A stretch of DNA of 64,000 nucleotides from Thuidium tamariscinum (GCA_947034885.2 OX344752.2:29742386-29806385), one strand, 5' to 3'; positions 11,122 to 23,812 are shown, counted from the first letter of the stretch. Notes: a model not told the origin generated them from the letters alone. Translations and numbers: made by a program.

Positions 11122-12732
11122 CACCTAAACCACTATTTTTTTTGTTTTTTTCCTACTCAACATTACCTACTTTCATATGGTTTTGTTTTCTCTAGAAATT
11201 GTTGAACATTTTGACAAATGTAATTTCTTTTTCAGCTTAGACTTTTATTAAAATGATCCTAAAATTCCTAAAGTTGTATTAAATATAATGAATCTGCTTT
11301 GAAAGATAGAAAAGTATGCAATACTAATATATTGAAATTCTATTGAAATGTGCTTTTGCAGATGGCAGTGGGCAAAACTCGCATGTTTGAAGGTGTGGCA
11401 AATGCAAGGGCTGGTATTGATGTCATCTTCATTGACTGTCCAGAGAACTTGCCTGTGCCAGGCATTTCTCTTACGTCGAAGGAGGTGCCAAATTGGAATG
11501 CGGATTTAGAAGCTAATGCTTTGCAATCCACATGCACCTTTGCAGTAGAGCATCTGCACAATGATGGATGCATCATTGTGTTTCACTCCTTTAGCATTGC
11601 ATCCAGGGAAAATCTAGCAGGAGTTTGCGAAGCATTTGACTTCAAGAAGAAGAAGGACTGGCTAGGCATGAACCGCATGCATCTCACCTCACCAACGGAC
11701 ACCACAAAGACGGTAATTTCAGTACAGATGCTTCAGTTTTTGTAACCTATTTTCTTTAAAAATTCTATTCATTGATCTCTAATGTTCTTGTGTCATATAT
11801 GTTGCAGACACAGAAGTTTGGAGTCACTCTCCTTGTCAAGGACCTCAAAGCAAAAGGCGAATCCAAATTTGCTTTCAAGCGTACTAAGATGATGAAGAAG
11901 GCTGGGGTGGATGTGGAGAATGATGACATGCTCATGAATTACATGCATGTAGATGACATCTCCATGAATGGGAAGAAGCCATGGAGAGGCCCACGTGAAA
12001 AAGATCCGAGGTTCTTCACCCTCCTCCTTGAAGCCACAAGCAATGAAGGCGATGTCATTGTGGACTGCACAGCATCCACAAGTTTGTCTCCAATTTTAAT
12101 ATTTCACACTTCTATGTCATTGTAACAATTTTGTCACCTCTCTAACACATTTTTTTTACATGAACGCCCTAGGTGCTTGCATTTTGGCTTGTAGAGGAAT
12201 TGGCCGCAACATTCTAGCTTTTGAGGGGGACAAAGATGTTTTCAATGCCATTTTGAAGCCCATGAAGAAGTCATCACCCTCAATGGCAGTGGCTCCAACC
12301 CCCGAGAGAATAGTGGACTTGACAGTGGATGTGCAAGACGCGCCTATTGTGCCTCGCAAGTTCGTTCGCAAGGGAAAATCCAGTAAGTAAGTGGAAACTT
12401 CTTTCATTCTTTATTATTTTTCTTCATATCACATTTGCAAAGACTAATATAATGTCTTCAATTTTTGCAGAGGTTGTGGATTGATCTTGAGAGAGGTCAT
12501 GGAACAAAATCAAAGGCTTGTCGTTAGTCCAGAGAAGCCTTTCGAGCTACCACCGTATGCTGAGCAGATGGCAAGTGCCTTTGCAAATTTTGGTTGTTCC
12601 AAATCAAAACGACGCAAAGACACTTACGCCCTCAATGTCTTACAGTTTATAGATGCTTCTGCATCTGAGGGACGAGAGTCCTCAGAGTCCTCTATAGGGT
12701 CAGATTCAGTGATTGAGTCCACAGCCACTTAG

Positions 12733-13566
12733 ATTCTTGAGATTGACTAATCTCTTGAATCTTACTATTGTGTATTGTTTGGATTTTATTTGGATTGGAT
12801 TTGTGTGTTTTATGGCTACTTCTGGAAGTCTCAAATTCCTCTTTCTATTTATTTGATTTTTGTTTTGAAAACATCTAAGGCAATGGCTCTTGCTAGTTCT
12901 CCCAAAACCTACACCAAAAATAATAAATAAATAAATTTTGAGGCAAGAAGGCAACATGTACAATTCCGTTAGATCCGACAAACCCTTACGTATTGACCAT
13001 CCAATTCTTTCTCTTCATTATACATCTCAAAATCAATCTTCTTTCAACAACACCTAGATTGACTTATTTAGTGAATGAGTTGCATCAAATTAGAGTATTT
13101 CAAATTGATGCCTTTTGTGATTTCAAGGTTTGGGTATTTATGAGATGTTCTTTGCTGTTGTCATTTTGCCTTCACATTCCTTAATTTATCTCTATATAAA
13201 AAAGATTTAATATTCTAAATTACAGCTAATCAACAATATAAACCTAAGTGCTTTGGTTCTCACAATTACATTTTATATCCCTACTCTTGTGTATACAATG
13301 TCCATGATCATAGGTGTATGCAAAGAGAAAATGAAGAAGAAAACAAAGAGTGACTTCTGTAGTCACATCTTTGAAATAGACATCATATCTTCTTCGTCAC
13401 CTAAACGTTTAAAGTCCACGATCATAGGTACTAAACTCTAATTCTTGTTACCCTAAAATCCATGATTATAGGTGGTCAACTCAATTTTTTTTCAAAATTA
13501 ATTTCCCGCTCACAAGCTCACAGGCTCACAGGCTCCTGCTCCCCACTCGCCTGCTAGCAACCCTGG
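12733..13566. other. 3' flank of methylase gene 1, no gene seen
   Basis: AT-rich sequence with short chance frames only. It contains the degenerate palindrome at 12962-12980 and a short repeated word CACAAGCTCACAGGCTCACAGG near 13511 just before the satellite. I see no splice-linked coding exon here. Confidence 0.5.
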
Positions 13567-14622
13567 ACATTTATGTTCTATGACTAATTTCCATTCCACA
13601 TTTGAAATTGTCTAGTTTTGATTTTATTTCAAAAAATACGCCACATAGCCATTTTTGGGTCTACTTTGTAAATGGCCTATTCATTTGAAATTTCACATGA
13701 AGACGGGCCAAAAAAAATATGGAGAGGTTGGAATGTCATAGAACATTTGTGTTCTATGACAAATTTCCATTTGGAAATTGAAATTGCTTATTTTTTGTGA
13801 GATTCCAAAAAATAGGCTACATTGCGATATTTGGAGTTTTGGGCTAAGTGCCCTATTCATTTGAAATTTCACGTGAAAAGGGGCCAACAAAAATATGGAG
13901 AAGTTGGAATGTCATAGGACATTTATGTTCTATGACTAATTTCCATTCCACATTTGAAATTGTCTAGTTTTGATTTTATTTCAAAAAATACGCCACATAG
14001 CCATTTTTGGGTCTACTTTGTAAATGGCCTATTCATTTGAAATTTCACGTGAAGACGGGCCAAAAAAAATATGGAGAGGTTGGAATGTCATAGGACATTT
14101 ATGTTCTATGACTAATTTCCATTTGGAAATTGAAATTGCCTATTTTTTGTGAGATTCCAAAAAATAGGCTACATTGCGATATTTGGAGTTTTTTGCTAAG
14201 TGCCCTATTCATTTGAAATTTCACATGAAAAGGGGCCAACAAAAATATGGAGAAGTTGGAATGTCATAGGACATTTATGTTCTATGACTAATTTCCATTC
14301 CACATTTGAAATTGTCTAGTTTTGATTTTATTTCAAAAAATACGCCACATAGCCATTTTTGGGTCATCTTTGTAAATGGCCTATTCATTTGAAATTTCAC
14401 GTGAAGACGGGCCAAAAAAAATATGGAGAGGTTGGAATGTCATAGGACATTTATGTTCTATGACTAATTTCCATTTGGAAATTGAAATTGCCTATTTTTT
14501 GTGAGATTCCAAAAAATAGGCTACATTGCGATATTTGGAGTTTTTTGCTAAGTGCCCTATTCATTTGAAATTTCACGTGAAGACGGGCCAAAAAAAATAT
14601 GGAGAGGTTGGAATGTCATAGA
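13567..14622. repeat. 176-bp satellite, six copies in A-B-A-B-A-B order
   Basis: Units begin at 13567, 13743, 13919, 14095, 14271 and 14447, each exactly 176 bp after the last, 1056 bp in all. All share ACATTTATGTTCTATGAC and a common end (CCTATTCATTTGAAATTTCA, GGGCCAA, ATATGGAGA). Copies 1, 3, 5 have CCATTCCACATTTG and TACGCCACATAGCC in the middle (type A). Copies 2, 4, 6 have CCATTTGGAAATTG and TAGGCTACATTGCG (type B). The last copy ends with A-type sequence. Thus the true unit is a 352-bp dimer. The length is typical of nucleosome-scale plant satellites. Confidence 0.95.
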
Positions 14623-15254
14623 ACAATTGGAGAAATTGGAATGTCATTGAATTTTGACTACGGATGAGGAATTAGGGCCTCTCTTATTTTATTCTCATAA
14701 ACTTAAATAAACTAACATGTAAGTCTTCTATTTCTTTTAACCCCCAAATGACCAAGTACTGCCTTGACAATTTTTACAATTTTCAAAATGGGTCATCAAA
14801 ATAATATTAGTTTCAAAGGCATAACAAGCATAACCCCAATCAAGTTTTTAGCTTATTAAATTCTACTTCACAATTCTAAGTTGTTAAAACTATGTTTCAA
14901 ATATATGTTCGAGGAGGCATTGTAACCGGAGTACTAGAAAAGAGGGGAAAACATTCCGATGCAATATTCATATTTAAATAATAACAATAGCTACACATTG
15001 GTTAATTTTAATACTATAGGTAAAAGGTCCCATCCATAGATCCAATATTGTACTCACGCATTTCAAAAATTTGTATTTTCATAAATACTTATAGGTTCGT
15101 GAGTACCCCTCACCAACATTACAATACCATGCTTGCCACCACCTACGGTACATGGTAGTGGATTACAATCATTACACCGTAGTGCGGACTAGCCACTACA
15201 AGAGTGTAGTCTTTTTGTTGTACTTCACTCGGAATCTGAGTCGGTATCATCTCT
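14623..15254. other. AT-rich spacer, no gene seen
   Basis: Between the satellite and the stop codon of the next gene. The stretch begins with a truncated satellite end (GAGAAATTGGAATGTCAT). From about 15050 to 15200 it holds a short inverted repeat around CACTACGG / CCGTAGTG but nothing I can assign. Confidence 0.5.
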
Positions 15255-16298
15255 CTAACTATGGCCTACAGAACTAGATCCATACACCCCCATATATGGT
15301 CTTCCACTGTACACGTCTCCTGCTCCGCTTCCCGCTCCTCCTTGTCCATAGTTCCCATAATGAGGCCCTCCAAAGGTTGGAGGAGGAACTGAATCTCCAT
15401 AGTAGGAGCCTCCTTCATTTGAACGGCCATGGTAAGACCCTCCATGATGCCCATAATTTCCATATGAACCACCTCCACTAGACCTCGAATGGTATTGGGA
15501 GCCTTCTTGGGTAGAAGGAGCATTGTGCACGGTTCCACGGCTTCCTCCTACGATTTGAGAACGACTTTGCCCACCTCGTGGGTCATGTGTACCACGTTCA
15601 CGTCCACAGTACCCATCGTAACCATATTGTGGACCACGATCTTCTATGCTTCTCCGCATTGCCTCACGCATTTCATGCTCGTATTGAATGTCCTCTCAAG
15701 CTTCTCTACGTTCATGCCTCTCTCCACCGGCCACGGGTGCAATAGCCTCTTCAACATCATCATCATCATCTGGGACGGGCTCGTCTGCATCTGGCATCAC
15801 TGTTGCAAGAAATCCAAATTGGCCTCGATTGGACCATTTGGGCATGCAATCGCTTGCATTAGTCCAGCTCGTATAAATGACTGCTTCGTTGCGATTGAGA
15901 GTCGCCACATCTTTTCCATATATTGTGCGCCAATCAACATCTTTGTGAAGTACAATCTCTGCCCAGACCATGGCCATGTTTGTATAATTCATGACATTTG
16001 GTTTGGAGTCACGTATACCAGCATTACGCGTCACTTCATCGTATCGGTGAACAAAGTGCCTACTGAGACACGTGGATGTTTGCCCTTCCCAACGGCGAAC
16101 TTGTTGCGCTGCACAGTCCGATGCCCACAATTTGGCAATGTGCGTCATTTTCACGTACTTCTTGCACGTAGTGGCAGTCCAAACTTTCTTTGGTTCACTC
16201 TCCCATCCGGGTTCACCAACACACATTGGATCATTCTAATCATCCCAATTTATGCTTTGGGATTTCCCCTTGTTTTTCTTGTTTTCATCACGAGGCAT
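15255..16298 (-). pseudogene. FVHR-family protein with Gly/Tyr-rich tail
   Basis: One frame of 348 codons from an ATG at 16298 (context CCACCATGC) to a stop at 15255, broken by TAG at 16236 and TGA at 15696. The N-terminal half carries TCKKYVKMTHIAKLW, HFVHRYDEV, NYTNMAMVWAE and VDWRTIYG. The same blocks occur in the plus-strand gene at 20663 (CKQYVKMYHINKLW, HFVHRATEV, NYSLASMVYAE, VDWNTF), so the two are diverged paralogues; I name the family after the shared FVHR. After a stretch of Asp (PDDDDDVEEA), the last 140 residues are low-complexity Gly/Tyr/Ser/His, likely disordered. I do not recognise the conserved domain. The gene is divergent from its paralogue, with 4.4 kb between the starts. 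Confidence 0.65.
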
Positions 16299-16569
16299 GG
16301 TGGCGTTGACTAAAATGAGAGCAACTGATGACTTCGTTCACACTAATTCCAGCAATAAGAAATCAAAATGCTTCAAAGTTACAATGCGATGCAGTTTAGA
16401 TGAAGTTGTAGTCCCTCAGAGCCTAATCATTACTTCAACTAAAGTTCGTGAAGCATTTTAGTGATGATTAATGAAGCACAACCGTTTGCACACAACGTCG
16501 GAAGGGGCGCGCAAAGCCACAGATTAAAATCAGGCACTGGATCGTCCACTCCGGAGGGAAACGGTTGTG

Positions 16570-16860
16570 GCAAAATGAGCCGTCCGCCCCGCTTCTTATA
16601 CTGAGCCGACGGCCAGACCGAGGTGGACGGCCAGATGCTCATCCGACGGCCGAGAGGCAGACGCCAGAATCCAGCGGACAGAAATCGGCGTCCGCTGGAT
16701 CGCATGGACATCGGGCGGACTCACTGAGGGACGGACAACGCGGATGGCGCCCGTCTGGGGCGGACGCAGGGACGGACAGACAGGCGGACGGGGGCACCGA
16801 CGGGCAGACGGGGCACCGACGGAAGTGCGGACGGAGGGGCGGGGGGTTTGAAACCCTCAA
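16570..16860 (-). promoter_or_regulatory. GGCGGAC array and TATA of the leftward FVHR gene
   Basis: A GC-rich block with many GGACG words and four exact GGCGGAC/GTCCGCC words. On its gene-facing side, TATAAGAA at 16593-16600 (minus strand) lies about 295 bp upstream of the ATG. The same motif type precedes the genes at 20663 and 29430. Confidence 0.6.
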
Positions 16861-19800
16861 AGACCTAAGGTAGAAGCACCCATTACAGCCGAAGTTAGTT
16901 AGTTAGCAGTTTCAGCATAGTTGGAGGCACCTTTTCCTATAAAGAATATTTTTGTAGTATTGGCAACTGAAAATCATGAATTTTCAAAAAAAAAATTAGA
17001 ATTTTTGGATGAGGCATCTAATTTCTGTGAATTTTCAAAGTAGGACTTAGTGGAGCACCTAAATCAGCACTCCTAGTAAATCTGCCTAGATTCTCACACC
17101 AAAATCTAAAATAATCAGAACCCACCAAGCACAACTAAAGTTTCAAGGTACTAGTGGGGACACTTTGTAAGAAACTCTAATGTCAAACTATGGATACACT
17201 GAAAATAATGGGTGCTTCTACCTTACATCGATACTTGAATTCTTGAAATTCATTGAGTAAGCAGTTTACACTGGTTTAGGTTCTGAAACCAGCCAAGTTG
17301 ATGTTAAATCTTCTCGAAAATCAGAAATAAATGCTAGATTCTCTTTGCAATTTGCATGCATTTGGGGGAATTTGAACACTTTATGGAATAACTATGACTT
17401 TAGGTTTCAATGTTCAAATTATATGTATCCAAAATTCACCTTAGGACCTGATAGAGAGGAATGATTTATATTACCGTAGTACGTTTTCAATTTCAACAAA
17501 AATTAATTTCTTTTGGAAGAATTTGTAATTCTAGGAAATTATAATGATACTAGTCTTAAATATTGGAAATTGTCAATATCATTTGTTGAAATTCAAGTGA
17601 TTCAAATTGTTCCAAACATAGTAACACACCTTCTATGACAATTGACAAAGGAATATTCAAATTTAATAAAATTCCAATTGAAAGTTGGAATCCTAAAGGA
17701 TCATTCACTTTTGGCCCTTGAGGGGAAACATGGGATTTGTGGTAGTACCTACGGGCTGAAATTTCAAATTCGATCCTCGTTTTTAGTTTTTAAAAACTTC
17801 TTTAGAAGATAAAAAAATTGATTAACTTCCATGGAATGTAATTTTTTTCACAATTGATTCCCAATAACAACATCTATGATCCAATGAACTCAAAATATTG
17901 AAAATAAGGGACGGGGGGTTGAAAAAAACTAGAACAATCTCACCATTAAGATTATTGTGTTTCAATCCCATGTTAGAGCTATTAATGATTTAGTTTTTCT
18001 TTCAATCTTGGACTTACTTGTACTTAACAATTTTTTGAATAATGAAAATCAAGCCTATTTTTCTTGAAATTTTTGTCTTAGACTTTCAACTCCCATCCAA
18101 GTTCTTCAAATTCCTTCAAAAATTTTAATTCAAGGTCCATACTCCGTACTCCATAGTTCCAAAAAATTCCATGAATAGCGATCAAAGTCTTCTGATATTT
18201 TTACCACTTTTTCCTAGATAAGTAAAGTACAAGATCCTAAGGTTAGATCCAAAGAAAAGTATTTTCTTGGTTTTCTTATAGTGAACGCAGCAGAAATGAC
18301 AGTTCTAAGTGTTTTGTAACAAAAAAATGGCCTTGGTCCTTTAAGGGTTAACAATAAAGGGAGAGATTTATATTTTATAACCATATTTTATTGCAAGACA
18401 TTCTCAACTCTCAAGTTCTAACTTGTAAGGGCCTAATATAACAATTTCTAAACAAATTAGATAAATGTATCACCATACTTTCTACAATTCTACAGTTGGA
18501 AGATGGTGACATTCATGATTGCATTAGAGGATGAGTGAAATTTGAAAATGATGCAATTATACTTGAAAAAAGATTTCAAAATGTGAAAAATTATAGAATC
18601 CTTCATTTCAATGTAAGTGAATGTAAATATGAAGGAGTGTACTTCAAATGATTTTACCCCTTACTGCCTTACTGGTTTGCATTTAGAAATATGTAAAGAG
18701 TATATGTTTTCTCTATTAAAGTAGGGTGCATACATTCTTTAAATTAATAATGTGTTGGATCCTTGAATCATTCATCAATTTCTTTTCACTATTTATTATT
18801 TTATATGACACCCATATTCCCATAATGCAAAAATGATGAAGAAGCTAGGGTTTAGGTTCTAGGGTTTAAGGTTTAGGGTTTGGGCTTGTCTATACTCTAC
18901 AAAAGTGGACGTCGATGCTATTCGGATAGGGTGTAGGGTTGAGGACTTACTTTCTTTAAAAATTTTAATGTGTAGAATGAAACTCAATTTCACACATACA
19001 TAATACATTGAACATTGGATGCTTTTTCCAACCCTTCCCATTTTTACCCCTAAAAGCCCGCACTTTTTTTTTGGGATGTATAGAAATTTTGGGTAGGTAC
19101 CTACTACTTACGAGCGTGGATATCCAGATTTGAGGCTAAAATTTGAATGGAATTGAGTCAATTGACCAATGTGGGGGCGAGGAAGATCTGTCATATGCAC
19201 CAAATTTTCATGGCATTTGAAAACACCGGTCAAAGGTTATAGCCTAATATGTTACTTTTTTTTTGTAACAGGGCATTTCATGCAAATCAGAGAAAATCAC
19301 TTATTTCATAAACAAGAATTCCACAAATTCATTTTCTAGAGTTCTGGATACGCGTGAAGTTTTGAATCATTCCATTTTGATGAATGAGTCAAAAGTGATG
19401 TGGATTTTTTGTTTCCGGGTAATTTTGGATTTCCTACTCTAAAATAAACTTTGAAATCCTTTATCTTACCCAACTTCCAATATTTTTGGACGAAAATAAA
19501 ATCGTAGGATGTAGATACATTATTACAACATTTCAAATTTGTGACCATTGGAAATTTGGGATTGGGAATTTTCAATTCCATATTTCAACTGTAAATAATG
19601 TAGTGCGTTTTATCATTCTCTACTACTACATATTTACTGTTTTTTTCCTATACATTGTACTATTCCAAATGATTTGAAAATTTTTAAGCATGTGCCCAAC
19701 TTCTGTAGGAAAACAAATCCAAAGAAGCACGACCATTTAGGTCATTTTTTCATAGAAATGTGAGCTTGGGAAGTGCAGCTGCCTTGCTTTTCGGCTTTCA

Positions 19801-20150
19801 CAGTGTAAAAAAAATGATTTCAGTTAATTTGAATGCTTATATCTTGTAATCCACTTTGTGGAAATGTTTGAAATTTTTACCACATGCTTTTGATACTATA
19901 CAATATAATATCGTACAATCAGATATGTCAAAAAAAGTTGTTTTCCAAAGATTTTGGTACTTGTACTAGAAATGGCAGTTTTGGTTTCTTGGAGGCAATT
20001 GGAGCGCTTTTGGTGAAAGTATATTGACGGTCCTTTAAGGGTTCAAGCTTTAAATATGACTTCTGGAGAACCCAATGTTCACTTTGGACTTGTGGAATCC
20101 AATGTCGACTTTTCACTTCTGGAATCCAATGTTCAGTTTGGACTTGAAAT
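16861..20150. other. AT-rich spacer between divergent FVHR genes
   Basis: A 3.3-kb spacer without a supportable gene. Its right part (about 19320-20050) aligns, with many changes, to 34260-34900 (shared TACTCTAAAATAAACTTTGA-like, CCAAATGATTTGAAA and AAGTGCAGTTGCCT-like words) and, inverted, to about 32940-33100. It is therefore a dispersed repeat lying next to GTCCGCC arrays rather than unique promoter sequence. Confidence 0.6.
18846..18883 (+). repeat. Degenerate telomere-type repeat
   Basis: CTAGGGTTTAGG, TAGGGTTTAAGG and TTTAGGGTTTGGG follow each other: five or so imperfect copies of the plant telomere unit TTTAGGG. Too short and too degenerate to be a chromosome end. Confidence 0.6.
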
Positions 20151-20424
20151 CTGAGCGGTCGGCAGGGCGGACGCCTTTGTCGGACGCCCAGTCGGTCGTC
20201 AAGGCGGACGGGGGGCGGTCGGACGGCGAAGTCGTCCGCTGGACGTTGGGCGGTCGGCAGAGCGGACGGGCGGATGGCCGGCGGGGCGGTCGGACGACAG
20301 GTCCGCCGGACGGGCCTATCGTCGAACGACCCGAGGCGGACGCCCCGTCCGGCGATGGTCCACACTGGCCGTCCGCCGGTCCAGTGCCGGACCTGTCTAG
20401 GTCTGGCGGCGGACGGGTATATGG
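20150..20424 (+). promoter_or_regulatory. GTCCGCC/GGCGGAC array and TATA-like box of the RING gene
   Basis: Six exact GGCGGAC or GTCCGCC words and many one-off versions lie within 260 bp. TATATGG follows at 20418-20424, about 240 bp before the ATG at 20663. The layout mirrors the leftward gene (array, TATA, start). Confidence 0.55.
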
Positions 20425-20662
20425 TTAGATGGCCCCTTCATTTTCCCTCACTTCTTCTCTCTTCACGAAGTGACCCAAGTCGGATGTGCTGCTTATTGCC
20501 ACGTGTGAGTGCGTGGTGCTAGTTGCTCCTACTTGGCGGAGAGAAGGGGTCATTACTTTTTCACGTCGAAGCTTTGACCGATTGTATTACGAAGACACGT
20601 TTCATACCCTCCGGTTCACAGAATTTTGATTTGCAAGGGCTTGTAAATTCGGATTCTCTATC

Positions 20663-23600
20663 ATGGCTACAGACAGCGGTGCAGGTACTGATGGGATGAA
20701 TTCAGGAGGTGACCAGAAAAAGCGAAATAAAGCGAAGGGGACTACACATGGACTACACTATGAAATTTTGGATGATCCGAACATCATAGCAGAGAGCGGT
20801 TGGGAAAATGAGACCGCAGATTATTGGACCTCCAAACTATGTAAGCAGTACGTTAAAATGTACCACATCAACAAGTTGTGGCCTCGGGATGCACACGCAC
20901 GCCAGACTGCGGATTTCAACTGTAAACCACACGGTTGCATTGACCCGCACTTTGTCCATCGAGCGACAGAGGTGTGGGGGGCCATGTTTGGCCCTAAACC
21001 AATGTCTAAAGGGTACATCAACTACAGCTTGGCGTCCATGGTGTATGCAGAACTGAGATTGAAACCCAAGGTGGATTGGAACACATTCCAAACAACAAAG
21101 AAGAACCCTCTACTGCTGCAGCAAAATCAAAAGGATATTCCTGATTCCTGGCCGCAGACAGCGCAGAGGGTACAACCAAGCTTACAAAATCCAACAACGC
21201 CTACAACGATGGCCTCAGCAAGTGCATGTGTGAAATCGTAGTTGGATTTGAGGGAGACGACATTGAAAGTTATGGATGTTTCTGCGGTTCATGTGAATGA
21301 CCAAAACAAATCTCCCAACCGAGAAGAGCTCGTCAACAAAAATGGTGGCTTGTCTTCTCCAAAGACGGACCCCACGGACGAAGAGGTTGCAGGGGCCAAT
21401 GTCACAATTGGACATTATGTAGACAGCGGTGTTTTAGATAGTTTGGGATATGCAGCTCCAAATCCACAGTTGCCAACATCAGAGAGCCCATTGTGTACTC
21501 CAATCACTCAAGAGGACCTGTCAAGAACGAATGTGCAACAACCCAATGCTACAAAGACGAATGTGACAGTGGATACATATGAGTTTATAAAAAAGTATCT
21601 ACATTTGTTAAGTTTAGACTCCACTAGCTTCAAGAATCTTGTTGCAATGCCACAGATTACGCATTTGGAAGGCTTGCTTGACCTTAGTATGAAGTGGAAG
21701 ACAGTTGAAGAACGTTTGTTTCCATTTGAGCAACGGACTCAGCAGAACAAGCCGGAAAGCAGTACTCCACCGAAGAAAGTATATAAACCCGCTGACTTTC
21801 CACATGCCGCTCTGGCATTAACAAGAACTGCCACATGGATAGATGAATTGGCTCCAAGGGTTGGTGCGTTTGCCAATGAATTAGCGTCCCTAGCTCCTAC
21901 ACTATTGAGCGGTGCGACGGCTTTCCTGCACTTCACCGATCAAATGTTACCAATTCTCACGTCCGCGATTCATTGTGAAGAAAGTCACGCTCAATTGAGG
22001 CAGGAGCTAAAAGAAAGTGGAAGAGATATTATACGGTTGAGGGTTGCGCTCACCAGTGAACTTGAAAAAGAGAAACGCGAGGAATGGATTCAAAGGATGG
22101 CTGAATCATTGAAATGTATTGAACCAAGTCAAGGGACTCAAGGTAGCGATCAACTCTCTCTTCCAATGGACAAGGGCAAAGCTCATGTCGAGCCAGACCA
22201 ACAAACTTTGCCAATTGGCCGTAAAAGTTAGCTTGACTTGCAAAAAGAACTGGACCAGTCCAATGCCGAAAAAGCCCTTCTTTAGTCCAAGTTGGATCAA
22301 ATGATACGAGTGCAGGCCATGGATTAATATTTGCCTAGGAGCAAATCGGAGTCTCGTTGGTTGGGATGGGTACAAAAACTTCAAGACCCACCCTTGTTAG
22401 CAGCTCGAGAAATGAATAAGCTTCGTACGATTGCATTGAAGGGTAACGATGAATGCAATGCCGTCGAGAAACATTTGAAGAAGTTCGAGAGCGAGGTGGA
22501 TCACCATCCAATTGAGAGTGCTTCAATCACATGTTGGGGAAACACAGATGCTATGATGGAGCGCTTGAACCACACAAAGAAAACGGAGGGTGGAAATATC
22601 AATTGGGCCTTGGAAGTAGAGGAAGGATGGGTCCCTTACCAAATGCTTTCAGCACACATCAACAACAAGGAGAAGCGTGTTATGCATAATTTTGATGCAG
22701 GTCATAAAATGTTGGATGGTATTTGTACAGTTTGCCAATACGGTTTTGGACTTGAAGGAGCCATAACCTTGGGCCATTGTGGCCACACTTTTCATGTGCG
22801 GTGCATCATTAAAGCATCAATGTTTAGCTCGGTTTGTGTCGAATGTCGTTCTCCTTTGAGTCCTAGGTTTTATGAATTGTTTGGACTCTTGGATGTTATG
22901 CCCCCCGGCCAGGAATACAACAGGTGGACCCTTCCATTGGACCAAGGGCCATACGAATTTGTGAATTATAAGCATTGGGGAAAACCTCTACAATGGAACC
23001 CAACAGAACGGAAGCATGCATTATACGATGACGTCCGTGGTCCAGTGGATGCTTTCAATTGGATGACCCAAATGAACGAGGTGGAAATACGTGCCCGTTC
23101 AATTGACGATGATGAGGGTCGTGAATTGTTTTGTCGCAACATGGGGGGGCATTGGAGCGTGCAACGTAATAAGTTCTTCTGGTTTCCAGAGAAGCACGTG
23201 GAGAAAACGGAAGGTGGAGAATGGGTTGTCGTGGAGGATTCAGAAGAATTCAAGGAACAATATGCGGCATACGACCACGGTTTGATAGGTCGGGCCTTGT
23301 TGTTGTCAAAGTTGGAAGAAGCTGCCGAATATCGTGCTTCCGTGGACATAGATGCGGAATGGAACACAAGCGAACCAATGGTGGAGGTGGTGGAGGCGTT
23401 TGACCGGCGGGTTGGGGAAATCATAAAGCAGTGGAGGACACTTCTATTCGAAGGATGTACAACCGAAAAATCATTGATTGAATTCTCATTTGAAGTGGCC
23501 AACAAAGTGGTAGACAAGGTCTTACTTCGATTGCAGTCTACTTTGTCAGCCTTGAAGTTGAGGTCTGTGGATTTGACTCCCAAAAGAGAGAAGAAATAGA

Positions 23601-23812
23601 AGTTGGAAGATGATGATGATTATACAGTGGACACGGTAGAAGCATTCAAAGTAGTTGAGCGGACTAACAAATCCGCACGACTAGCTGGCCCTGAAACGGC
23701 TGAAAGCCCTGAGGCCCAAGCTCGTTGAGAAAGTCTAAGAAGTGCAGCTCGACGCACTAAAGATGAATCGTCTCGTGGTTCGGGAGAGGGTAGTAGTAGT
23801 AAAACAAAGTAG
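20663..23812 (+). pseudogene. FVHR-family protein with RING-H2 finger
   Basis: A single frame of 1049 codons from ATG 20663 to TAG 23810, without any frameshift but with six internal stops: TAG 21239, TAG 22229, TAG 22283, TAA 22325, TAG 23597, TGA 23726. Residues 50-150 form the FVHR domain shared with the gene at 15255-16298. The middle has Leu-rich helical stretches and a coiled coil (near residues 440-480). Residues 688-728 are a RING-H2 finger: CTVC, then C-G-H-T-F-H-V-R-C, then CVEC, with all eight zinc ligands present (C-x2-C-x14-C-x-H-x2-H-x2-C-x10-C-x2-C). Such fingers usually recruit E2 enzymes for ubiquitin transfer. The tail is acidic then basic. A plausible origin is a mobile-element gene with a captured ligase finger; the FVHR domain itself is unassigned. 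Confidence 0.7.

Larger units (their letters stand above)
4692..12732 (+). pseudogene. ParB-like / DNA-methyltransferase-like fusion gene 1 (13 exons)
   Basis: Thirteen exons with GT..AG borders join in one frame of 1303 codons: 4692-4760, 6740-6793, 7003-7458, 7679-8343, 8458-8650, 8748-8942, 9035-9250, 9725-9960, 10193-10916, 11362-11712, 11808-12081, 12173-12386, 12471-12732. Three internal stops interrupt it: TAG 7456 (last codon of exon 3), TAG 8177, TAA 8507. Around residue 320-380, IPLCRLVAMP followed by ICDGNHRRIAW resembles the ParB/sulfiredoxin DGxHR motif. Residues about 760-820 form a Lys/Glu/Ala coil. From about 937, DVIFIDCPE stands where N4/N6 DNA methyltransferases have DPPY, and DVIVDCTASTSACILACRGIGR followed by a FEGD acidic end resembles motif I, the order of beta-class enzymes. 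Both motifs are altered, so activity is doubtful. The exon model is mine and unproven; the domain names are inference from motifs. Confidence 0.65.

Noticed and set aside
10917..11361. Intron 9 read through as coding (frame continuing after 10916)
   Set aside because: It stops after 16 codons, whereas splicing to 11362 restores the frame and the methylase-like domain.
13567..14622. CRISPR-like array
   Set aside because: Units are contiguous 176-bp satellites without spacers, in a eukaryotic context.
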